Assembly: GCA_039649115.1 (NCBI GenBank)
Contig: JBBWZQ010000348.1
Location: 1 to 22,769, forward strand
DNA: 22,769 bases
Origin: DATEJJ01 sp039649115
Lineage (GTDB): Bacteria > Actinomycetota > Actinomycetes > Mycobacteriales > Micromonosporaceae
Reading direction: 5' to 3'
Position numbers and translations under genes: made by a program. The notes under the pieces were generated by a model, which was not told the DNA's origin, made no database searches, and worked only from the letters and a program-made list of their open reading frames with translations. How positions within the stretch are numbered: the stretch's first letter is position 1; each line of letters starts with the position of its first letter. This document shows, in pieces, positions 1 through 5,915 of this stretch.

Positions 1-27
1 GGGCGTGATCGATGCCCAGCCAAACGA

Positions 28-954
28 TCAGGCGGCTAGGCCGGGGAGGAGTTCGGTGCGGAGTTCGTGGGCGCCGTCGGGGCGGGTCGCCTCGTAGTAC
101 AGGCGGTGGCCGCCGTCGGGCAGGGGCAGCACGTTCAGGTACCGCAGCCCGCCCGGCGGGTACGGCGAGCCGACCGGTGGCGCCTCGCCGGCGGTCAGCG
201 GCCCGAACAGCCCGTCACCCGTACGGGTGCCCCGCGCCGTGCCGGTGCGCTCCTCCCAGTTCTGCGCCGACGTGGCCCGGCCGTCGTAGGTCGCCAGGAT
301 CCCGTCGCGGGTCGTCAGGACCGAGGTGACGCGGGTACCCCGCGCGTCCCACTGCCCCGGCCGCCCGGCCAGCACCGTGCCCCGCCAGGTCCAGGCGAGG
401 CCGTCGCGGCTGGTGGCGTAGCGGGTGGTCATCCGGTCCGCGTGCTCGTCGGACTCCAGCGGGTGGCACGAGGCCCACAGGTGCCACATCCCGGAGTCGT
501 AGCACAGCACCGGGTCCTTCACCCCGTACGTGTGGTCGCCGGGCAGGACGGTCACCGCGTCCGCGGCGGCCAGCTTCTCCGGCTCGTCGGCTTCCAGCAC
601 GTCCACCCGCCAGTGCTTGGTGCCCGGGGTCGCGCAGCTGACGTAGACCCGCCAGCGCCCGTCCGGCGTCCGTACCAGGGCGGGACGCTCCAGCGATTCG
701 GCGCCGAAGCGCTCCTTCTCCAGGTACCCGATGGGTTCGAAGGCGTTTCCGCGCAGCGACCGGGCGATCACGTTGCCATACCCGCGGCCCTCGCCGACCG
801 GCCGGCGCAGCCGGTAGGCCAGGTATACGCCGCCGTCCACGAGCACGGCGCTGGGCGCGCCCGCCCACGCTCCGGCGCCGCCCTCGGGCGGCGGGATGAC
901 GACTGCGGAGCGCTCCCACCCCGGTGTAGGTGCACCATCGACCAACGAAGACAC
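28..954 (-). CDS. Five-bladed beta-propeller glycosidase-like protein (GH43/GH32-like fold)
   Basis: A 308-residue protein with the repeating blade pattern of five-bladed propeller glycoside hydrolases: phrases such as VYLAYRLRR (43-51), ERPALVRTPDGRWRVYVS (89-106), KDPVLCYDSGMWHLWAS (146-162) and YATSRDGLAWTWRG each supply a beta-blade, and acidic residues recur in the places these enzymes use for catalysis. No signal peptide is visible, so it is probably cytoplasmic. The GTG start at 954 is chosen because AAGGAG lies 8 nt upstream. It follows the sulfotransferase gene by 40 nt on the same strand, so the two are probably co-transcribed and may act on the same sugar-containing product. Family-level fold is fairly secure; substrate is unknown, and a non-catalytic sugar-binding propeller is possible. 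Confidence 0.7.
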   Translation of the reverse strand: MSSLVDGAPTPGWERSAVVIPPPEGGAGAWAGAPSAVLVDGGVYLAYRLRRPVGEGRGYGNVIARSLRGNAFEPIGYLEKERFGAESLERPALVRTPDGRWRVYVSCATPGTKHWRVDVLEADEPEKLAAADAVTVLPGDHTYGVKDPVLCYDSGMWHLWASCHPLESDEHADRMTTRYATSRDGLAWTWRGTVLAGRPGQWDARGTRVTSVLTTRDGILATYDGRATSAQNWEERTGTARGTRTGDGLFGPLTAGEAPPVGSPYPPGGLRYLNVLPLPDGGHRLYYEATRPDGAHELRTELLPGLAA

Positions 955-994
955 GAGCGGGACTCCTTACCACGGGGCACGGTGAACTGACGGC

Positions 995-1930
995 TCAATC
1001 AGGGACCAACGTATTGTGTCCGGCCGACCGCCAGTCGGCGTAGGAGTCGCCGGTGACACGCTCCAGGAGGACGATGTCGTCGACGAAATGGGGGAGGACC
1101 GCGGCGCGCTGCTCGCGGGTCAGCTTAGGCCGGCGGCTCGGCTGCCGGTGCAGCAGGGTGAGCAGCGGCTCGCGGACCGCCAGCCGGGCCTGCACCGGGA
1201 AGTGGTGGCCGATGCGGCCGCCGAGGCGCAGCACCGCGCGCAGCGCGTCGTTGAACCGGGTCGCGGCCGGGTACGGGCGGACGTTCTCGGCGGGTACCTC
1301 GTCGATGACGCCGGTGGCCACGCCGAGGAACGCGCAGACCTGGTCGAGCGCGGCGGCCGGCCGGTCGCGCAGGTCCCGGTAGCGCAGCACGAGCACCTGC
1401 TCCCGGGGGAACCGCGAGTACAGGTGTTCCAGCTGGCGGCCGTAGCACCCCTGCCCGATGTAGTGCCAGAAGTCCGCCCAGCCGGCCGCCCGCCGGCTCG
1501 GCTCGGCCGCGCACGCCGCCACGAAGTCGGACTCCGGCTCCAGCCCGGCCGCCCACAGGTGCGCCCAGTTGGAGTGGGCCCGGTCCACCGGGTCGCGCAG
1601 CAGCAGGATCAGCCGCGCGTCCGGAACCAGCTTCGCGATGCGCTCCTGCGCACCCAGGCTGTACAGGTAGAAGGGGCTCGCCTCGCCCAGCTTCGCGCCG
1701 CGCGGCGCGGCATCGAACAGCGCCTCGTAGGCGGCGCGGCGCCACACGTGCTCGCCGTACGTCTGGATGTCCCCGGGGCCGCCGTGCCGGGGCGGCGGGC
1801 CGTCGGTGAGGAAGAACTTGGGCTCCTTGACCGCGGGAAGGAACAGTTGCGGGTGGCGCACCAGTGCGGCGTAGAGGGCGGTGGTGCCGGCCTTGGGTAC
1901 GCCCGCGACGAAGAAGTCGGGCAGCGGCAT
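995..1930 (-). CDS. PAPS-dependent sulfotransferase
   Basis: A 311-residue sulfotransferase that would move sulfate from 3'-phosphoadenosine-5'-phosphosulfate to a hydroxyl or amine acceptor. The 5'-phosphosulfate loop is at residues 9-19 (AGVPKAGTTAL), the 3'-phosphate-binding segment at 109-123 (LLLRDPVDRAHSNWA, with Arg112 and Ser120), and GEASPFYLYS at 82-91 matches the conserved substrate-side motif of the family. Length fits bacterial single-domain sulfotransferases. The ATG at 1930 has a purine-rich AAGGTGG upstream. It is the first gene of a two-gene minus-strand unit with the propeller glycosidase. The acceptor cannot be told from sequence; a carbohydrate or lipid-linked glycan is plausible given the partner. 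Confidence 0.85.
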   Translation of the reverse strand: MPLPDFFVAGVPKAGTTALYAALVRHPQLFLPAVKEPKFFLTDGPPPRHGGPGDIQTYGEHVWRRAAYEALFDAAPRGAKLGEASPFYLYSLGAQERIAKLVPDARLILLLRDPVDRAHSNWAHLWAAGLEPESDFVAACAAEPSRRAAGWADFWHYIGQGCYGRQLEHLYSRFPREQVLVLRYRDLRDRPAAALDQVCAFLGVATGVIDEVPAENVRPYPAATRFNDALRAVLRLGGRIGHHFPVQARLAVREPLLTLLHRQPSRRPKLTREQRAAVLPHFVDDIVLLERVTGDSYADWRSAGHNTLVPD

Positions 1931-2009
1931 GATTACCCACCTTCCCTGTCGGGATGCTTCCCAAGGTCGAGCATAGCGAACGTACTCTTACCCCGAGGTG
2001 GTGGTGGAG

Positions 2010-2141
2010 ATGCGCACGGGACGCAGGAAGGTCGTCGGCATCGTCGTGGTCGCCGCCATCGCGGTGGTCGTGGCGGTGGTCCTCGCGGTCGCGTTCGGCG
2101 GGGGCGGCGGTGGCGGAGGCGGCACGGGGGGCGGCTACTGA
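2010..2141 (+). CDS. Small Gly-rich single-span membrane peptide (43 aa)
   Basis: A 43-codon frame starting at ATG 2010 and ending at TGA 2139-2141. It has a basic N terminus (MRTGRRK), a hydrophobic helix of Val, Ala, Ile and Leu from about residue 8 to 29, then a tail that is almost entirely glycine (nine consecutive Gly, T, three Gly, Y). By the positive-inside rule the N terminus would be cytoplasmic and the Gly tail outside. GAGGTGG sits about 10 nt upstream. It ends 18 nt before the dgt start, so it may share its transcript. I do not recognise a family; it could be an unexpressed chance frame in GC-rich DNA, though the charge-helix-tail layout argues against that. Confidence 0.5.
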   Translation: MRTGRRKVVGIVVVAAIAVVVAVVLAVAFGGGGGGGGGTGGGY

Positions 2142-2159
2142 GCCGGTTAAGGTCGGGGC

Positions 2160-3707
2160 GTGGAGGTGCTGACCGACCGGCGCTCCCGGCGCATGTTCGG
2201 CGGCGCGCTGGCAAGCTCCGACCTGGCCGCCAGCCCGTACCGGGTGGATCGCGACCGCATCGTGAGCTCGCCCTACTTCGCCCGGCTGGCCGGGGTCACC
2301 CAGGTGATCTCTCCGGGCGGGTCCGGGCTGCTGGTGCACAACCGGCTGACGCACAGCCTGAAGGTCGGGCAGGTGGCGCGGGCCATCGCGGAGCGGTTGG
2401 GCTCGGACGACCGGTACCGGGACCTGCTCGACAAGCTCGGCGGCTGCGATCCGGACGTGGTCGAGGCCGCCGCGCTCGCCCACGACCTCGGCCACCCGCC
2501 GTTCGGGCACCTGGGCGAGCGGGTCCTCGACACGCTGGCCCGGCAGCGGTTCGGCCTGCCTGACGGGTTCGAGGGCAATGCGCAGTCGTACCGGATCGTC
2601 ACCAGTACCGAGATCCGCGGGGAGACGATCGGGCTGGACCTGACCGCGGCGGTCCGGGCGGCGCTGCTGAAGTACCCGTGGACCCGGCGCACGTACCCGC
2701 AGCCGCACGTGCGCGTGCTCGACCCGACCCCGCGCGGTGCCGGCGCGCCGCCCGAGGACCCGGCCAGCGGCTCCGCGAAGTTCGGCGCGTACGTGACGGA
2801 ACTCGCCGACCTGCGCCAGGCCCGGGCGCCGTTCGCCGGGCGGCTGGCCGACTGGCAGCAGACCGCCGAGGCCTCGGTGATGGACACCGCCGATGACATC
2901 GCGTATGCCATCCACGATGTGGAGGACTTCCACCGGGTCGGGGTGCTGCAGCAGGGCTCGGTGGCCGGCGAGCTGATGGCCTGGCAGCGCGACGCGGCGG
3001 TGCTGCGCGAGCTGCCGGAGCAGGTGCTGGCCGCCGACTACCGCCGGCCCGGCCGCTCGGTCGAGCAGTTGCGCCGCGACCTGCACCGAAAGGATGGCTG
3101 GATCAGCGACGACGACGCGTTCGCGGCCGCGGTCGAGCACGTGCGGCGGGAGCTGGTCGACGGGCTGCTCGCCGTGCCGTTCGACGGTTCGATCGAGGCG
3201 GAGCAGAGCGTGGCGCGGTTCTCCGCGTACTGGACGCGCCGGCTGATCGACTCGATCGAGGTGCGGCCGGACCCGCCGGTACGCTCCGGGCACGTGCTGC
3301 TCGCGCCGGCGCACTGGCACGAGGTGCAGGTACTCAAGCTGGTACATCACCGGTTCGTGCTGGCCCGGCCGGATCTGGCGCTGCACCAGCGGGGCCGGGC
3401 GAGCCTGCTCACCACGCTGGTCGAGGCGCTGCACGACTGGCTCGCCGACCCGGACGAGACCTCGCGGCTGCCCCGCCGCCTGCCAGATCTGGTGGAGCTG
3501 GCGGAGGCGGAGTACGCGGCGCTGGCCGACGCGCCGGAGGACTTCGGGCTGCCGACCCCGCCGACCGCCCGCGACCTCACCACGATGGCCCGCGGCCGGG
3601 CCATCATCGACTTCGTCGCCTCGCTCACCGACAGCCAGGCGATCGCCCTGTTGGACGCGCTGTCCGGCCGCTCCGGTCAATTGTGGACAGACGCCTTCGT
3701 GCTATGA
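2160..3707 (+). CDS. dgt: Deoxynucleoside triphosphate triphosphohydrolase (dGTPase family, HD domain)
   Basis: A 515-residue HD-superfamily enzyme that hydrolyses dNTPs to deoxynucleoside plus triphosphate and so trims the dNTP pool. The metal ligands are all visible: His65 in NRLTHSLKVGQ, His108-Asp109 in ALAHDLGHPPFGHLGE, and the distal Asp in MDTADDIAYAIHD (241-253). EGNAQSYRI (138-146) is the other diagnostic motif. The length fits the longer dGTPase-type proteins. The GTG at 2160 is preceded by TTAAGGTC; a GTG two codons later is also possible. The gene overlaps the convergent reductase gene by 6 nt at its 3' end, so no separate terminator fits between them. Confidence 0.92.
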   Translation: MEVLTDRRSRRMFGGALASSDLAASPYRVDRDRIVSSPYFARLAGVTQVISPGGSGLLVHNRLTHSLKVGQVARAIAERLGSDDRYRDLLDKLGGCDPDVVEAAALAHDLGHPPFGHLGERVLDTLARQRFGLPDGFEGNAQSYRIVTSTEIRGETIGLDLTAAVRAALLKYPWTRRTYPQPHVRVLDPTPRGAGAPPEDPASGSAKFGAYVTELADLRQARAPFAGRLADWQQTAEASVMDTADDIAYAIHDVEDFHRVGVLQQGSVAGELMAWQRDAAVLRELPEQVLAADYRRPGRSVEQLRRDLHRKDGWISDDDAFAAAVEHVRRELVDGLLAVPFDGSIEAEQSVARFSAYWTRRLIDSIEVRPDPPVRSGHVLLAPAHWHEVQVLKLVHHRFVLARPDLALHQRGRASLLTTLVEALHDWLADPDETSRLPRRLPDLVELAEAEYAALADAPEDFGLPTPPTARDLTTMARGRAIIDFVASLTDSQAIALLDALSGRSGQLWTDAFVL

Positions 3708-4145
3708 GACCGTCCGCAGACGGAACACCGGGTACCCCGGCGCGATGCGGCGCAGTTCCTCGTCGGGCGCGTCCGGGCCGACCCCGTCGAAGAACACGCC
3801 CACCTCGAACTTCCACTTCCGCAGATACGCGCGCAGCAGGGGCGGCTTGTCCGCGTCGGCGATCTCGGTCGCGGTGAACCGCTCCACCCGGCGCCCCACG
3901 CGCAGCTCCCCGCCGCCGGCGACGCGCATGTTGCGGACCCACTGGGTCAGGCCGCGCGGCGCGACCAGGTAGCGCTCGCCGTCCACCGTGAGCAGGTTGA
4001 CCGGGGTGCTGCGCCATTCACCGCTGGCGCGTCCCCGCACATACAGCATGCGGGTGCCGTACACGCTGACGCCGAGCCGGGTCAGCCGGGCGACCGCCGA
4101 GTTGAAGATCGCGGCGGGGCGGCTGGCTGCGATGTAGCGGGCCAT
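3702..4145 (-). CDS. Deazaflavin (F420)-dependent nitroreductase/quinone reductase family protein (DDN-like)
   Basis: A 147-residue protein of the split-beta-barrel deazaflavin-dependent nitroreductase family, whose members use reduced F420 to reduce quinones, nitro compounds and similar acceptors. The family signature is the run RGRASGEWRSTPVNLL (about 37-52), then GERYLVAP, WVRNMRVAGGGELRVGRR (about 69-86) and a C-terminal segment ending near PVFRL. ATG 4145 has a good AGGAG 7 nt upstream. A perfect TetR-type palindrome lies immediately upstream of that ribosome binding site, so this gene is very likely repressed by the divergent TetR regulator. The 3' end overlaps dgt by 6 nt. The physiological substrate is unknown. 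Confidence 0.85.
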   Translation of the reverse strand: MARYIAASRPAAIFNSAVARLTRLGVSVYGTRMLYVRGRASGEWRSTPVNLLTVDGERYLVAPRGLTQWVRNMRVAGGGELRVGRRVERFTATEIADADKPPLLRAYLRKWKFEVGVFFDGVGPDAPDEELRRIAPGYPVFRLRTVS

Positions 4146-4160
4146 GTCTGATCTCCTCTT

Positions 4161-4173
4161 AGAGCAGTGCTCT
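4161..4173. promoter_or_regulatory. Perfect TetR-type operator palindrome (site 1)
   Basis: AGAGCA-G-TGCTCT, a perfect 6-bp inverted repeat around a single base. It sits directly upstream of the reductase ribosome binding site (AGAGGAGAT on the minus strand, 4159-4151). The same 13-mer recurs at 4214-4226, with centres 53 bp apart, about five helical turns. Confidence 0.8.
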
Positions 4174-4179
4174 CACTTA

Positions 4180-4192
4180 GGAGCAGTGAACA
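4180..4192. promoter_or_regulatory. Degenerate operator copy (left half-site kept)
   Basis: GGAGCAGTGAACA matches 9 of 13 positions of the perfect site and keeps its left half (GAGCA-G-TG). Its centre is 19 bp from the centre of site 1, the same spacing seen between the second perfect site and its degenerate partner. Confidence 0.45.
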
Positions 4193-4213
4193 CCATGTTG
4201 GCCGCCCTCGTCA

Positions 4214-4226
4214 AGAGCAGTGCTCT
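4214..4226. promoter_or_regulatory. Perfect TetR-type operator palindrome (site 2)
   Basis: A second exact copy of AGAGCAGTGCTCT, ending 5 bp before the proposed -35 element of the tetR gene. A degenerate copy (TGTGCTGTGCTCT, 4233-4245, 10 of 13 positions) follows with its centre 19 bp away and overlaps the -35. Confidence 0.8.
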
Positions 4227-4231
4227 CGTCT

Positions 4232-4260
4232 TTGTGCTGTGCTCTCTGCCGTGCCAGAAT
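4232..4260 (+). promoter_or_regulatory. Probable leaderless promoter of the tetR gene
   Basis: TTGTGC (4232-4237), a 17-nt spacer and CAGAAT (4255-4260) form a sigma-70-like promoter. The start codon at 4267 lies where transcription should begin, so the mRNA would be leaderless; no Shine-Dalgarno sequence precedes the ATG, which agrees. The degenerate operator copy at 4233-4245 overlaps the -35, implying autoregulation. Confidence 0.55.
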
Positions 4261-4266
4261 GGCGCC

Positions 4267-4998
4267 ATGAGTGCGAGCGCGACCGCGCGGGAGCGGGTCC
4301 GGGCCGAGCTGGTCGCGGAGATCAAGGACGCGGCCCGCCGGCAGCTCGCCGTCGATGGAGCGGAGGGCCTGTCGCTGCGCGCCGTGGCCCGCGAGCTGGG
4401 CATGGTCTCCTCCGCCATCTACCGCTACTTCCCCAGCCGGGACGACCTGCTCACCGCACTGATCATCGACGCGTACACCGCGATGGGCGAGGCCGCCGAG
4501 GCGGCGTTCCAGAACGCCCGGGACCCGCGGGCCAAGTGGCGCGCGGTGTACCGGGCCGTCCGCGGTTGGGCCCGCGACCACCCCCGGGAGTACGCGCTCC
4601 TCTACGGCTCACCGGTGCCCGGGTACCGCGCCCCGGCGGACACGGTGGCTCCCGCGACCCGGGTCGCGGGCCTGCTCGTCGAGCTGATCCGCGACTGCTG
4701 GACCGCCGGCACGCTCACCACCGCGGCCGAGGGTCCACCGCTGTCCGCGACCCTGCGCGACCAGGCGGCCCGGGTGGCGCGGGCGCTGGCACCGGAGCTG
4801 CCCGCCCCGGTGATCGTGCGGGCCGTCATCGCCTGGACCCAGCTGTACGGCATGATCAGCTTCGAACTCTTCGGGCACCTCGTGGGTAGCGTGGACCCGA
4901 GCGAGGAGTTCTTCAACCACGCGACCGAGCAGCTGGCCAACTTCGTCGGGATACCCGCCTCCCACCAGGGCAGACGCGGCAGGCGGCGGGACAACTGA
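4267..4998 (+). CDS. TetR/AcrR-family transcriptional regulator
   Basis: A 243-residue TetR-family DNA-binding repressor. The helix-turn-helix is at about residues 34-57 (GLSLRAVARELGMVSSAIYRYFPS), followed by a ligand-binding helical domain of the WHG-like type often found in actinomycetes. The ATG at 4267 is preferred to an upstream in-frame ATG at 4144 because the TetR N terminus begins here, the upstream stretch would run through the operator array, and a promoter ends 6 nt before this ATG. It is divergent from the F420-dependent reductase, and the shared control region holds two perfect palindromic operators, so it most likely represses both genes and releases them on binding a small ligand, perhaps a quinone or xenobiotic (inference). 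Confidence 0.88.
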   Translation: MSASATARERVRAELVAEIKDAARRQLAVDGAEGLSLRAVARELGMVSSAIYRYFPSRDDLLTALIIDAYTAMGEAAEAAFQNARDPRAKWRAVYRAVRGWARDHPREYALLYGSPVPGYRAPADTVAPATRVAGLLVELIRDCWTAGTLTTAAEGPPLSATLRDQAARVARALAPELPAPVIVRAVIAWTQLYGMISFELFGHLVGSVDPSEEFFNHATEQLANFVGIPASHQGRRGRRRDN

Positions 4999-5106
4999 CC
5001 GGCTGGCGCGAAATCTGCCTGCGCAGGTCATGTTCTCGCCTGCCACCTGAGGGTTAGTTTGTACCCGCCACGAGCAAGACCATCGCGGGACGAGAGTGGT
5101 ACTTAA

Positions 5107-5910
5107 ATGGATCTACCTGGTTGGGCCCCCGAGAGCATCGACGTCACTCGACCCAGCGCCGCCCGGGTCTACGACTACATCCTGGGTGGCGCGCACAACT
5201 TCGCCGTGGACCGCCAGCTCGGCGACGAGCTGATCCGCACCTCCCCCGACGTCGCCGAGACCATGCGCGCCAACCGGGTCTTCCTGCGCCGGGCCGTACG
5301 CTTCCTGGCCGCGCAGGGCATCCGCCAGTTCCTCGACATCGGTTCCGGGGTACCGACCGTCGGCAACGTGCACGAGATCGCGCAGCAGGTGGCGCCGGAG
5401 TCCACAGTGGTCTACGTGGACGTCGACCCGGTGGCGGTGGCGCACAGCGAGGCGATCCTGGAGGGCAACGACCGGGCCGGCGTCGTCTGCGCCGACATGC
5501 GGGAGCCCGGCCGCATCACCGAACAGGCGCGCAGCCTCGGCCTGATCGACTTCACCGCGCCGGTCGCCGTGCTGCTGGCCGGGGTGGTGCACTTCGTCGC
5601 GGACTCCGACGACCCGGCCGGCCTGGTGGCCAAGCTGCGCGACCCGCTGGTCAAGGACAGCTACCTGCTCGTGTCCCACACGACCTTCGACGGCCAGCCG
5701 CCGGAGGTGGTGGCGGCGCAGAAGCTGGCGACCCGCACCGCGACCCCCATCTACCCGCGGCCACAGGCCGAGATCCGGTCGTACTTCGGCGACACCACCC
5801 TGGTCGACCCCGGCCTGGTGTTCATCCCGCTGTGGCGACCGGACCCCGGTGAGGTGGTGGAGCATCCGGAACGGATCTCCGCGTATGCCGGGGTGGGGCG
5901 CAAGAACTGA
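5107..5910 (+). CDS. SAM-dependent methyltransferase, DUF574/PF04672 family
   Basis: A 267-residue protein of the actinobacterial S-adenosyl methyltransferase family (PF04672). RPSAARVYDYILGGAHNFAVDR (15-36) is the near-invariant family N terminus, the SAM-binding glycine loop is FLDIGSGVPT (75-84), and YVDVDPVAVAHSEAIL (103-118) supplies the acidic residue at the end of strand 2. The family is widely multiplied in actinomycetes, usually without a known substrate. Only 5 nt separate its stop from the start of the c-di-GMP enzyme downstream, so the two are almost certainly one transcript. I cannot name a substrate. Upstream, 4999-5106 contains no further gene. Confidence 0.88.
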   Translation: MDLPGWAPESIDVTRPSAARVYDYILGGAHNFAVDRQLGDELIRTSPDVAETMRANRVFLRRAVRFLAAQGIRQFLDIGSGVPTVGNVHEIAQQVAPESTVVYVDVDPVAVAHSEAILEGNDRAGVVCADMREPGRITEQARSLGLIDFTAPVAVLLAGVVHFVADSDDPAGLVAKLRDPLVKDSYLLVSHTTFDGQPPEVVAAQKLATRTATPIYPRPQAEIRSYFGDTTLVDPGLVFIPLWRPDPGEVVEHPERISAYAGVGRKN

Positions 5911-5915
5911 CACTC

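Noticed and set aside
1125..3680. An 851-codon minus-strand open frame across dgt and part of the sulfotransferase
   Set aside because: The sequence is low in complexity and lies antisense to dgt, whose HD motifs are unambiguous.
4144..4266. N-terminal extension of TetR from an upstream in-frame ATG
   Set aside because: It would translate through the operator array and promoter, and the TetR-family N terminus begins at 4267.
5018..5027. CCTGCGCAGG palindrome between tetR and the methyltransferase gene
   Set aside because: A single 10-bp palindrome without loop or second copy is expected by chance in GC-rich DNA.
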